Notes: generated from the sequence alone by a model not told the origin. Shown: positions 1 through 7,571, counted from the first letter of the stretch. The stretch is DNA of 15,594 nt from PCC-6406 sp964353225 (GCA_964353225.1 CAYGVA010000085.1:1-15594); one strand, 5' to 3'. Program-made: numbers and translations.

Positions 1-997
1 CGATTTTGCCGGAGTAGATGCGGGTAAAGGTGAGGGCACCGAAGCGATCGTCCATAATTTTGAACGCTAACGCCCGCAGCGGCTTGGCAGGATCGACAAT
101 GGCCACCCCGCCGGTTTCGTTACCCTCTAAGTCCACTTCCACCTGGGGCTTCACTTCCATGGGGTTAGGGAGGTAGTCAACCACGGCATCCAGCACCAAC
201 TGCACCCCTTTGTTCTTAAAGGAAGAGCCACAGTAGGTGGGGAAGAATGCTAGCTCATTAGTGCCCTTACGAATACACCGCTTGATGTCCTCAATGGAGA
301 GCTCTTCGCCTTCGAGATACTTCTCCATTAGGTCGTCGTCTTGCTCGACCGCAAGCTCGATCAGTTGCTCACGGTAGGTGGCCACATCATCGACCATGTC
401 CGCCGGTACATCCTGAATTTCGTAATTTAGCGGCTCACCGGAATCATCCCAAATCCAAGCCTTTTCAGTCAGGAGATCGACCACGCCGGTAAAATCACCT
501 TCGGTGCCGATGGGCAATACCATCACCATCGGCTTGGCACCGAGGACCTCGTCAACCTGCTTGACGACCCGGTAAAAATCCGCGCCCATCCGGTCGAGCT
601 TGTTAACGTAAATAATCCGAGCCACCCCCGAGTCATTGGCATAGCGCCAGTTGGTTTCGGACTGGGGCTCGACGCCACCTGACCCGCAAAATACGCCTAC
701 GCCCCCATCTAAGACCTTCAGAGAGCGATAGACCTCAATGGTGAAGTCCACGTGACCGGGGGTATCAATGATGTTGAGCTGATGATCTTTCCAAAAGCAG
801 GTGGTGGCGGCTGATTGAATGGTGATGCCCCGCTCCTGCTCCTGCTCCATAAAGTCTGTGGTGGCTGCCCCATCATGCACCTCACCAATCTTGTGAATCT
901 TGCCGGTGAGCTTCAGGATTCTTTCGGTGGTGGTGGTTTTACCCGCGTCTACGTGGGCAAAGATGCCGATATTTCGGTAAAGGGTCAGGTCTTTCAT
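1..997 (-). CDS. fusA: Elongation factor G paralogue, N-terminal 332 residues (runs off the window)
   Basis: Translation GTPase that moves tRNA and mRNA through the ribosome after peptide transfer. I translated it from the ATG at 995-997; the frame stays open to the window edge, about half the usual ~700 residues. The G domain is complete: P-loop AHVDAGKT (about residues 14-21), switch I RGITI, DTPGH, and NKLD. The versions GKIHKIGEVHDGAATTDF and FCGSGGVEPQSETNWRYAND fit, from memory, the second EF-G type found in several proteobacteria and some cyanobacteria better than the main str-operon EF-G. No rpsL, rpsG or tuf flanks its 5' end, which also suggests a paralogue. No Shine-Dalgarno sequence is evident before the ATG. 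Family assignment is firm; the subtype is an inference. Confidence 0.96.
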   Translation of the reverse strand, partial: MKDLTLYRNIGIFAHVDAGKTTTTERILKLTGKIHKIGEVHDGAATTDFMEQEQERGITIQSAATTCFWKDHQLNIIDTPGHVDFTIEVYRSLKVLDGGVGVFCGSGGVEPQSETNWRYANDSGVARIIYVNKLDRMGADFYRVVKQVDEVLGAKPMVMVLPIGTEGDFTGVVDLLTEKAWIWDDSGEPLNYEIQDVPADMVDDVATYREQLIELAVEQDDDLMEKYLEGEELSIEDIKRCIRKGTNELAFFPTYCGSSFKNKGVQLVLDAVVDYLPNPMEVKPQVEVDLEGNETGGVAIVDPAKPLRALAFKIMDDRFGALTFTRIYSGKI

Positions 998-1492
998 GGG
1001 GGTTCTATCGTGAAATCCTACAAACTTAGGAGTGGCTACAGTAACAATCGGAACAGACAGAATCGGTAGCCTTATGGTCAGCGTAAAACACTTCTCATCC
1101 CTTTAGGACCAGAGAAGCTCTCATCTTGTCCACGGCAACCGCATCGTTTATTAAACAATTGTAAATTACAAGGCGGGATGCAGCCAAAATACTTGGGAAG
1201 GAACTGTGGAGACAGAACGGTAATTCCTTGTCCTGCATGGGTTTTCCGCTTTGATCTCTTTTTGTAGAAGAGGAGCTTGTCGCTGAGGTTTAGGCGAGAG
1301 TTTGCCCTTAAGACCGGATGGAGACGAGGATTGTGGCTGAGACGCACCCAGATCCAAGCTCTATAGGCTTGTTTAAGGAATGCTCAGAAGTGCCAGCATC
1401 GTCTTTAAGATAAATCATGCTGTTAAGGCATCGTCGTGGGGATGGGTGCCCCTTGTGTCGCCGTCGCCCCTATTCATGGAGTCAGCAAGATC
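998..1492. other. Intergenic spacer between divergent EF-G and glucokinase genes
   Basis: About 495 bases with no convincing gene; the short open frames here look random and overlap each other. An AT-rich patch holds two adjacent odd palindromes, GTTTA-T-TAAAC (1146-1156) and TTGTAA-A-TTACAA (1159-1171), roughly 150-175 bases upstream of the EF-G start. They could be protein-binding sites. I saw no convincing promoter for either flanking gene, and no RNA gene or terminator. Confidence 0.5.
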
Positions 1493-2230
1493 ATGGCGAA
1501 AGAGAACACTGTCCCACCATCTGGCAGCGAAGTGTTGGCATCTGCAAAAACCTTGGCCGTTGATATTGGGGGCAGTGGAACCAAGGTGATTGTGCTGGAT
1601 GGGGCGGGGCAGGTGGTGACGGTGCGGGCGCGGTTGGCGACCCCACGTCCGGCTACCCCTGATGCGGTGCTGGCGGTCATCGCCCAGTTGGCGGCTGATC
1701 AAGGTGACTTTGATCGGGTGTCAGTTGGGTTCCCAGGGGTGGTGCGCGGTGGCATCATCGACACTGCTGTGAATTTACATCCCACCTGGGAGGGGTGTGA
1801 CTTGGCTGTCACCCTGGGGGAAAGGCTGGGCAAGCCAGTGCGGGTCGCCAATGATGCTGATATCCAGGGATTGGGGGCGATTGCTGGCCAAGGGGTGGAA
1901 TTGGTGGTGACCCTAGGGACTGGCTTTGGTTCGGCCCTGTTTGTGCAGGGGCGGCTGGTGCCTAATTTAGAGTTGGCCCATCACCCCTTTCATAAGGGGG
2001 AGACCTATGAGGCTCAGTTGGGGCGGGCGGCCCTAAAGGGGGTAGGCAAGAAGCGTTGGAATAATCGGCTAGAAAGGGCGATCGCTACCCTCAGCCACCT
2101 TTTTAATTACGACCACTTGTACATCGGTGGCGGCGAAGCCAAGCGCATTAAGTTTGACCTGCCAGCGAATGTATCCGTAATTTCCAACACGATGGGGCTG
2201 CTAGGGGGGATCGCGCTTTGGCGAGACTAG
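1493..2230 (+). CDS. ppgK: ROK-family sugar kinase, probably polyphosphate glucokinase
   Basis: Predicted cytoplasmic enzyme phosphorylating glucose to glucose-6-phosphate with polyphosphate (or ATP) as donor. The 245-residue product has the phosphate loop DIGGSGTK (24-31), GFPGVV (79-84), the catalytic-base context NDAD (N120, D121), the second phosphate loop LGTGFGS (141-147), the sugar-binding region around E160 and H163/H164, and IGGGEAK near the end. The Cys-rich zinc motif of ATP-type ROK kinases and repressors is absent, and length and motifs match PPGK. I chose the ATG at 1493 because GGAG (1478-1481) lies 11 bases upstream and the conserved part begins soon after; an in-frame ATG at 1436 is possible. 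Its TAG overlaps the stop of the decayed gene on the other strand. Polyphosphate specificity is inferred from family resemblance. Confidence 0.82.
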   Translation: MAKENTVPPSGSEVLASAKTLAVDIGGSGTKVIVLDGAGQVVTVRARLATPRPATPDAVLAVIAQLAADQGDFDRVSVGFPGVVRGGIIDTAVNLHPTWEGCDLAVTLGERLGKPVRVANDADIQGLGAIAGQGVELVVTLGTGFGSALFVQGRLVPNLELAHHPFHKGETYEAQLGRAALKGVGKKRWNNRLERAIATLSHLFNYDHLYIGGGEAKRIKFDLPANVSVISNTMGLLGGIALWRD

Positions 2231-2583
2231 CGCTGCTGACTGGCCTGCAACTGCGCCTGCAATTGCGCGACGCTACGGGCCGGATCCTTGCAAAAGAAGC
2301 CTTCACACACCAGACCCACCACATCTGCTGGCTATTCGGCTGAGATCGTAAACACCGCTGTCTGGGTGTACTGCTTGAGGAGGGTGGGTAAAAGGTCGGC
2401 GAAAACGCCTCCCCTTCCATCACTGTGCACCAGTGACAGCTGGAATGGCCCACAGACAAAAAACGGCTGATTACGTTGGCGGGCAGTGGCTAAGGCCTGG
2501 TCGCACCAGGGCCACCAATCCACCGGGTTATCCGCATGTTTCCTGAGATAGAGACTTTGAGCCTGGGCGAGACGATTAGGCAT
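2227..2583 (-). pseudogene. Remnant of a DUF255/thioredoxin-domain protein, internally deleted and frameshifted
   Basis: The start (ATG 2581-2583) reads MPNRLAQAQSLYLRKHADNP, the typical N-terminus of the DUF255 (YyaL/SPATA20-like) family, usually near 690 residues. At a run of six A (2458-2463; T on the coding strand) the frame breaks: the family signature SVGHSSCHWCTVMEGEAFS continues in a different frame. Around 2400 the reading returns to the first frame and at once looks like a C-terminal end (ADLLPTLLKQYTQTAVF, then VCEGFFCKDPARSVAQLQ), with an in-frame TAG at 2332-2334 and a final TAG at 2227-2229. So roughly the first 60 and last 60 codons remain and more than 500 are missing. It starts 39 bases after the stop of the secreted-protein gene and its stop overlaps that of ppgK. 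N-terminal recognition is strong; the C-terminal match is from general family likeness. Confidence 0.8.
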
Positions 2584-2622
2584 GCGGATACAAATGAGCC
2601 AACCCCGCCAATCTAGCAGGGC

Positions 2623-3333
2623 TCAGGCGCAGCCATCGGGCCAAGTCACCGCTGGAAACTGTCCGGCTCGATATTGAATCACGCGCCCCGTGCCGTCGGT
2701 CTCAAATACCAAGCGATGCAGATCTTCGCCCGGATCAACCGGTGTGAAGGTCATGACCTTCCCAGAGGTATAAGCATTGGCAGTGCTCTCAATTTGCTCG
2801 CCGTATTGTGCCAGGATCTCGGCTTCTGTTGAGCCCACTTGAATGCCACTGGCCGTAGCGATCTCACTACCGGGCCAAATATCGACGCGAATAACGGCGT
2901 TATTTACCACCATCATGCCAATCGTGGCATCACTCGTATCCGGCCTGTAATAGGCACACTCGCCACTGACGTTGCTGCCCAGAGGAATCAATGGTAACCC
3001 TAAGGCATCGGCAGCTTCTTCAAGCGTCATGCCGATTTTGAGCGGACCGAGGCTCATGGTGGTCACTTTCACCGACTCTAGTGACGTGCCATCGGGTAAT
3101 ATCGCTGGTGTTGCAGCGATCGCCTGTTTCATAGCCGGTAGCGAGGCCAAAGGTTGAGCTGCCGCACGCAAGGCTTGTAGGGTAGATCGCTTTGGCATAA
3201 TCCTGCCGGTCGCAGTGACATCCCAGGTTTCAGCGGGAAAAAGCGTCTGGGAAGCCCGCTCACTGATCAGGCCGAAACCAGTAAGTAGCCCAACCGTGAG
3301 GGCACAAGCACAAATCCAATGGGGAGATCTCAT
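2623..3333 (-). CDS. Secreted or membrane-anchored protein of unknown function with BamE-like repeats
   Basis: A 236-residue product with an N-terminal hydrophobic segment (about 7-24), read as a signal peptide or anchor, so the rest should lie outside the cytoplasm. Two similar stretches, LKIGMTLEEAADALG (98-112) and GIQVGSTEAEILAQYG (163-178), resemble the helical turn of BamE/SmpA-type folds and suggest a tandem small domain. C126 (SGECAYY) and C235 (DGCA) could form a disulfide, as in similar periplasmic proteins ending in a GC motif. I do not recognise a named family and assign no function. ATG start at 3331-3333; no clear Shine-Dalgarno sequence. It is divergent from the SLH gene across a 172-base AT-rich gap and lies directly upstream of the decayed DUF255 gene. 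Confidence 0.75.
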   Translation of the reverse strand: MRSPHWICACALTVGLLTGFGLISERASQTLFPAETWDVTATGRIMPKRSTLQALRAAAQPLASLPAMKQAIAATPAILPDGTSLESVKVTTMSLGPLKIGMTLEEAADALGLPLIPLGSNVSGECAYYRPDTSDATIGMMVVNNAVIRVDIWPGSEIATASGIQVGSTEAEILAQYGEQIESTANAYTSGKVMTFTPVDPGEDLHRLVFETDGTGRVIQYRAGQFPAVTWPDGCA

Positions 3334-3505
3334 ACCGTTAATCTACCGCAACCATCTCTGGACAAAAAGCAAATCCGAACTGACCCATTGATTTTACAAT
3401 CCTTAACTTCTTAAAGCCAAAATTCAGTTTAGACCGGTTTGAATCTGCAAAAATGTCACCAAAGTTTCACTCCTACCGTCATAGGACTTTAGCTGCGAGT
3501 AATTT

Positions 3506-4528
3506 ATGTCTAATCAGGCCCCTCAACCCCGCCCGCCCGCTGATCGTGATGATACTTGGGTCGCCATGGTCATTGCCTTCGGGGCTTTGGGTGGCGTTTT
3601 AGGATGGACCATATTTCAGCCGCCTTGGCTTCAAGATACCCAGCCTCCCACCCAAGGCGGTCGATTCGCTGAGCAGGGGGAGCTGCCTAGCCTAGCGGTT
3701 GAGCCCCCGCAGCGGCCATTCCCCCTTAAACCCCTGCCGGATCAAATCAAAACGGCAGACCCATCACCAGCCCCTCAAACAGACGAAACCAATGACAATA
3801 TGGGGCCAGCATCCTCCCCTGGAGAGGCGTCTACCCCTGGAGAGGTACCTGACCAGCAAGGCTCTACAGACAGCGCCCCTGAGCCCCTATCTGTGATCGT
3901 ACCTGAGCCCTCGGTGCCGGTGGCAGAAACCAGCACTGACAATGGTTTACCCCCACAGACCGCACCCTTGGTTTTCGCCGATGTCTCCCCAGACTATTGG
4001 GCCAAATCCTATATTGATACATTGACCCAGCGGGGGATTTTAGCAGGCTTTCCTGACGGCACTTTTGCGCCCGATCGAGCGATGACCCGCGCAGAGTTTG
4101 CGACCCAATTAGCCCAGGCCTTTGAGTTGCCTGTCCAGGCTGATGCCCCATCCAGTTTTGTCGATATTGCCGCTGATCATTGGGCCACTGCGGGGATTCA
4201 GGAGGCGGTGACCACGGGGTTTATGAAAGGCTATCCGAATGCTGTTTTTCAACCGGAACAAACGGTGCCCCGTGCCCAGGTGATTGTCGCGATCGCTGCT
4301 GGCCTGCAACTCCAATCTGCCGATCCGGCAGTGCTCTATCAATATCAAGATCAAGCTGAGATCCCAGCATGGGCACAGGAAAAGATCGCCGCAGCACTCG
4401 CTGCCAACATCGTTACCGGTCAACCCAACCCGATCTCACTACGGCCTAATCAGGCTGCGACGCGGGCAGAGGTGGCGGCCATGCTCTATTACGCCCTGGC
4501 TTACCTAGGGGAGTTACCCACTGAGTAG
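3506..4528 (+). CDS. Membrane-anchored S-layer-homology (SLH) domain protein
   Basis: Envelope protein of 340 residues. A short N-terminal tail is followed by one hydrophobic helix (about 17-37), a Pro/Glu/Thr-rich linker (about 38-155), then three SLH domains: 156-207 (VFADVSPDYWAK, TRAEF), 217-268 (FVDIAADHWA, PRAQ) and 278-334 (divergent start, TRAEV). SLH domains bind cell-wall polymers, so the protein probably spans the space between inner membrane and peptidoglycan. It has no OprB-like barrel, unlike the large cyanobacterial SLH porins. The linker carries a short hexapeptide duplication. Only a weak GAG precedes the ATG. It converges on the coiled-coil gene, with a hairpin between them. 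Confidence 0.88.
   Translation: MSNQAPQPRPPADRDDTWVAMVIAFGALGGVLGWTIFQPPWLQDTQPPTQGGRFAEQGELPSLAVEPPQRPFPLKPLPDQIKTADPSPAPQTDETNDNMGPASSPGEASTPGEVPDQQGSTDSAPEPLSVIVPEPSVPVAETSTDNGLPPQTAPLVFADVSPDYWAKSYIDTLTQRGILAGFPDGTFAPDRAMTRAEFATQLAQAFELPVQADAPSSFVDIAADHWATAGIQEAVTTGFMKGYPNAVFQPEQTVPRAQVIVAIAAGLQLQSADPAVLYQYQDQAEIPAWAQEKIAAALAANIVTGQPNPISLRPNQAATRAEVAAMLYYALAYLGELPTE
3816..3845 (+). repeat. 18-bp period tandem repeat in the SLH protein linker
   Basis: CCCCTGGAGAGG occurs at 3816-3827 and again at 3834-3845, encoding SSPGEA then STPGEV. It is a small in-frame duplication in the flexible linker and probably varies in copy number between strains. Confidence 0.8.
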
Positions 4529-4547
4529 GATCCTGTGTATATTACCC

Positions 4548-4576
4548 GTCGCTGGCTTCAGCCTCCAGCCAGCGAC
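4548..4576. terminator. Perfect 10-bp hairpin between convergent genes
   Basis: GTCGCTGGCT (4548-4557) pairs exactly with AGCCAGCGAC (4567-4576) around a 9-base loop. It lies between the stops of the SLH gene and the coiled-coil gene. There is no T-run on either side, so it may stabilise 3' ends or help termination rather than act as a classical intrinsic terminator. Confidence 0.55.
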
Positions 4577-4616
4577 TCACCCAGGCAACAGTCAAACGCC
4601 GCCGTGTGTTGTCGGG

Positions 4617-5156
4617 TTAAGGCGTGCTAAAACCGGGCAAGGTCACCTGGCCAAAGCTGGGCAAATCTAACTCTTGAGATCGGCGGGTCCGTACCGCTAA
4701 GCGATAGCTGACACTTTGCAGCTCAGCTTGGAGTTGGCGGTTCTCTTTTTGAAGATGGCTAACCCGCTGCCGGACGGTGTCTAGACGCTCGGCAAATTTT
4801 TGTCGATAGACCTTGGGTAATTCTTGGACGACCTGCTCTAACATGCGAGTCCGGTCGGTCAACTCCTGAACGCTCTGCCGAAGCTGTAGCGTTTCGGTGT
4901 TGCGATCGTCGAGCTGCTCCTGATAGAAGGAAACCTGTTGCTCAACCCCCCGGAGCTGCTCCCGCAGCCCTCGCACCTCGGCTTGATGCTGCTCAGAGGT
5001 GACTGGACTGGGCATAAAGCCCGTATTGCCTTTAACAAGACGAAAAAGTTCCTGGGAGAGCTGCTGAACGAGCTCATCGCGCATCTGCAACTCATCTTGC
5101 AACCGCGCCATTTCAACCTGCGCGGATGAGTAGGATGGATTTACCGCCTGCGTCAC
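4617..5156 (-). CDS. Coiled-coil protein of unknown function
   Basis: A 179-residue, soluble, charged product. Long heptad-like stretches (about 14-45 and 58-155) rich in Gln, Glu, Leu and Arg predict a coiled coil, broken by a short linker (KGNTGFMPSP) near residue 45. The tail (SFGQVTLPGFSTP) is non-coiled. There is no signal peptide or membrane helix. I do not recognise a named family; such proteins often act as scaffolds or in cell division, but nothing here shows that. The start is GTG (5154-5156), chosen because GGAG lies 7 bases upstream and no ATG fits better. It follows rpsF on the same strand but is separated from it by a strong terminator, so it is probably transcribed on its own. 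Confidence 0.78.
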   Translation of the reverse strand: MTQAVNPSYSSAQVEMARLQDELQMRDELVQQLSQELFRLVKGNTGFMPSPVTSEQHQAEVRGLREQLRGVEQQVSFYQEQLDDRNTETLQLRQSVQELTDRTRMLEQVVQELPKVYRQKFAERLDTVRQRVSHLQKENRQLQAELQSVSYRLAVRTRRSQELDLPSFGQVTLPGFSTP

Positions 5157-5238
5157 AACGCTACTCCAGAATTCAAAACAAATATAGTCAAACCGCTAAC
5201 GCACACCTGAACCGGCTTGTATTGCCGCTACTTTAGCA

Positions 5239-5255
5239 CCACTTAACATAAGTGG
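5239..5255. promoter_or_regulatory. Inverted repeat CCACTT-N5-AAGTGG upstream of the coiled-coil gene
   Basis: Perfect 6-bp arms around AACAT, about 83 bases before the GTG start of the coiled-coil gene and just downstream of the rpsF terminator. The position fits an operator or activator site. No regulator can be named. Confidence 0.35.
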
Positions 5256-5276
5256 CATAAATTCATTTGAATGGGC

Positions 5277-5325
5277 AAAAAAACACCCCCCATTGTTGCA
5301 AAATCCTAACAATGAAGGGTGTTTT
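5277..5325 (-). terminator. Strong intrinsic terminator of rpsF
   Basis: Arms 5280-5297 and 5308-5325 pair over about 18 bp with a 10-base loop. On the minus-strand RNA the two positions that would be C-A mismatches on the plus strand become G-U pairs, and the stem is followed by a run of U (5283-5277). This marks it as a minus-strand terminator, 31 bases after the rpsF stop. Confidence 0.9.
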
Positions 5326-5355
5326 CAACGCTAATTCCAATTAACCGAGGGAAAC

Positions 5356-5724
5356 TTAGGCCGCTCCGGGTGGGGGGGTCGAAGGGGCATCGGTGGTGGC
5401 CGAAGCCTCTAAATCGACTTCGACTTCTTCATCAATGTCTTGCTTGATGGTTAAGTAGCGCAGAACATTTTCACTCAGGCGCATGGCCCGCTCCAGGGGG
5501 GCAATGGTTTTGCCTGGGCCGGTGTAGTTCATCTGAATGTAGATGCCTTCACGGTGATTCTGAATGTCGTAGGCAAGGCGACGTTTACCCCGATGTTGGG
5601 TTTCCAGAATCTCTGCACCCTGTTCTTGAATAATGTTTTGATACTGTCCGATCGCTTCATCGACGACTTCCTCACCCAAATCGGGGCGAAGGATATACAT
5701 CGTCTCGTACATAAACTGACCCAT
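5356..5724 (-). CDS. rpsF: 30S ribosomal protein S6
   Basis: Small-subunit ribosomal protein that binds the central domain of 16S rRNA together with S18. The 122-residue product starts YETMYILRPDL, contains HRGKRRLAYDIQ, GIYIQMNYTG and RLSENVLRYL, all typical of S6, and ends in an acidic then Pro/Ala-rich tail (about 100-122), longer than in Escherichia coli but usual in cyanobacteria. AAGGAG is well placed 6 bases before the ATG. No rpsR or rplI follows; a strong terminator isolates it as a single gene, as is common in cyanobacteria. It is divergent from the FAH-family gene across about 150 bases. Confidence 0.98.
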   Translation of the reverse strand: MGQFMYETMYILRPDLGEEVVDEAIGQYQNIIQEQGAEILETQHRGKRRLAYDIQNHREGIYIQMNYTGPGKTIAPLERAMRLSENVLRYLTIKQDIDEEVEVDLEASATTDAPSTPPPGAA

Positions 5725-5875
5725 GGAGACTCCTTGTGGACAAGTGGCTTTTGCTACAACCTCTGCACGGCTTATCGAGACCTAATAGAGTTGGCCCTAT
5801 CAGAATCTGCTGACATGCGATCAGCCAGCTAAAAGCAAGGATTTACAATCATACCAGGTATTTTCAAGGATCCCT

Positions 5876-6673
5876 ATGGCGCAACGCTACGTCCGAATTC
5901 AGTCACAATCGGGGCAACTCCATTATGGTTTGCTCCAACCTGACTACAGTGTGCACGTGTTAGATGCGCCGCCTTGGTTACAAGGGCAAGTCACCGATGT
6001 GGAGCTGGCTGCAGACTTGTACCAGCTCATGGCCCCCTGTGCCCCGTCTAAGGTCGTTGCGGTGGGCAAAAACTATGCGGCCCATGCGGCTGAGATGGGG
6101 GGCGATTTGCCGGAGGAACCGCTGTTGTTTATGAAGCCGTCCACCGCAGTCACGTCCCATCTGGCTCCAGTGTTTTATCCCCCCCAGTCCCGACAAGTTG
6201 ACTATGAAGGGGAACTGGCCTTGGTAATTGGCGATCGCTGTGTCGACTGCTCAGAGGCAGAAGCCAGCGAGAAGATTTGGGGCTACACCATCGCCAATGA
6301 CATTACCGCCAGAGATCTCCAGCAACGCGATAGCCAATGGGTCCGGGCCAAGGGGTTTGATTCTTTTTGTCCCCTCGGACCTTGGATTGTGCGAGAGCTA
6401 AGCCCTGAAGCCCAGATCCAGACTATTCTCAACGATGCCGAAACGCCGGTGCAAATGGGAACGGTTGCCGACATGATTTTTAAACCCGAGGTTTTAGTCG
6501 CCTATATCAGCCAAATCATGACCCTATTGCCTGGAGATGTGATCTTGACCGGTACCCCTGAAGGGGTGGGGCCACTGCAAATTGGCGATCGCGTTCGGGT
6601 CAAAATTGAAGGCATTGGCGCGTTGGAAAATACCGTCAGAGCTCGCATTCAACCCGCAGTCCCCCTCAAATAA
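5876..6673 (+). CDS. Fumarylacetoacetate hydrolase (FAH) family protein, acylpyruvase/FAHD1-like
   Basis: Predicted cytoplasmic metal-dependent hydrolase, decarboxylase or isomerase acting on a 2,4-diketo acid or acylpyruvate. The 265-residue product shows the FAHD1 pattern: GKNYAAHAAEM (64-74), EPLLFMKP (81-88), the metal ligands in YEGELALVIG (E111, E113) and NDITARD (D142), KGFDSFCPLGPW (159-170) and GDVILTGTPEGVG (220-232). The short N-terminal region before residue 60 matches FAHD1-type proteins. An AAGGA precedes the ATG at a good distance. It is a single gene closed by its own terminator. The exact substrate (acylpyruvate, oxaloacetate, or a homoprotocatechuate-pathway intermediate) cannot be decided from sequence; no aromatic-degradation genes are nearby. 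Confidence 0.93.
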   Translation: MAQRYVRIQSQSGQLHYGLLQPDYSVHVLDAPPWLQGQVTDVELAADLYQLMAPCAPSKVVAVGKNYAAHAAEMGGDLPEEPLLFMKPSTAVTSHLAPVFYPPQSRQVDYEGELALVIGDRCVDCSEAEASEKIWGYTIANDITARDLQQRDSQWVRAKGFDSFCPLGPWIVRELSPEAQIQTILNDAETPVQMGTVADMIFKPEVLVAYISQIMTLLPGDVILTGTPEGVGPLQIGDRVRVKIEGIGALENTVRARIQPAVPLK

Positions 6674-6710
6674 AACAGGCTAGCCCAAGGCATGGGCTTA
6701 GCCTGTTTTA
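6672..6710 (+). terminator. Intrinsic terminator overlapping the FAH-family stop codon
   Basis: AAAACAGGCTA-GCCCA (6672-6687) pairs with TGGGC-T-TAGCCTGTTTT (6693-6709), with one bulged base and a 5-base loop, ending in TTTTA. The stem begins within the TAA stop. The A and T flanks make it potentially bidirectional, but the gene on the right ends 120 bases away. Confidence 0.88.
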
Positions 6711-6831
6711 TCTCTTTCGGTTATGGCCGTTGCCATTGCGGTGCTGTTGTGTAAATTCTCAGACGGACGGTCGCTTTCTTGAGCACCGCAGCCAACGCTA
6801 TTATCTGAGCCCATCAGAACCCATCCAGTCG

Positions 6832-7335
6832 CTACCGAACCTGCATGTGCACCGCTTCAGATAGGGTCGGAATTTCGGCATAGCGGCCTAACACCGTTTG
6901 GGCCACACAATAGGCGACCGCAGCTAGGATGCCTAGCACCACGACATTCAAGAGGGTATCCAAAATCAGCCCCGTTCCTAGGGCGGGTTGCAGGATGAGG
7001 TTCAAAATCATCTGACCGACAATTAACAAAATATCCAACAAGATCGCCTGCATCGTATTGAAGCGAATAAAGTGGCTGATATTGCTGTTACGGACCACTA
7101 AAGTTAGGAGCAATATGAAAACGATTAAACCCGCAAAAGGGAAACCCGTATAAATCCGAATGAGCGGCGACAGGGGAACCAAAATCAAACTAAAAATCGG
7201 AAACTGAGCAAATAGACCACTGCCAAAACGGACCGCATAGGACAGGGCTAGTAGCGACACCTCCATGAGGGGTAGCAAGTATGGCAGGGAGCCAAACAAA
7301 CGATCTTGGGCTGTTGCTGTACCATTCCAGGTCAT
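6832..7335 (-). CDS. Tic20 family protein (Ycf60-like)
   Basis: Integral membrane protein related to Tic20, the plastid inner-envelope protein translocation component; the role of the cyanobacterial homologues is not settled. The 167-residue product has four hydrophobic segments (about 16-36, 47-81 with a central break, 98-116 and 122-146) and the family motifs RFNTMQAILLDI (91-102) and EIPTLSEAVHMQVR (154-167). The N-terminal RLFGSLPYLLPLMEV also fits. GAGG lies about 6 bases before the ATG. It is a lone gene; no secretion or photosynthesis operon surrounds it. Confidence 0.92.
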   Translation of the reverse strand: MTWNGTATAQDRLFGSLPYLLPLMEVSLLALSYAVRFGSGLFAQFPIFSLILVPLSPLIRIYTGFPFAGLIVFILLLTLVVRNSNISHFIRFNTMQAILLDILLIVGQMILNLILQPALGTGLILDTLLNVVVLGILAAVAYCVAQTVLGRYAEIPTLSEAVHMQVR

Positions 7336-7394
7336 GGGAACCTCACACCTCCGCTAAATTGCACGTTAACCAGTTTTTGATGATTCACTCAATG

Positions 7395-7514
7395 CTAACT
7401 GAGAATCCCTAGGCTTCGCGGAGGCTTCCCATTGGTTTCACCTTGGGCAAATCCTGACAAAGCATCTGTTGGTATTTTAAAGGGCTCCCAATAGGCAAAG
7501 ATTTCACCCTGCAT
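7395..7514 (-). CDS. Possible 39-residue small ORF of unknown function
   Basis: The frame begins MQGEIFAYWEPFKIP and ends RSLGILS, with GAGG three bases before the ATG and an in-frame TAG directly upstream. Composition is protein-like (mixed polar and aromatic residues) but I recognise no family. It lies between PhzF and Tic20 on the same strand as both. It could be a real small gene, the remnant of a longer one, or chance. Confidence 0.22.
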   Translation of the reverse strand: MQGEIFAYWEPFKIPTDALSGFAQGETNGKPPRSLGILS

Positions 7515-7571
7515 GGCCCTCTATATATTCTCTGGACCCAATCAATCGAATGATCTCGACCCCACCCTGGC

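Noticed and set aside
815..1069. Plus-strand 84-codon open frame
   Set aside because: It lies mostly antisense inside the EF-G coding region and has no family features.
1078..1357. Two overlapping minus-strand open frames in the 0.5 kb spacer
   Set aside because: Arg/Ser/Leu-rich random-looking translations in two frames, no ribosome binding site and no recognisable motif.
7410..7430. GGCTTCGCGGAGGCTT as a dispersed cyanobacterial repeat
   Set aside because: Only one copy in the window and no clean inverted structure; a genome search would be needed.
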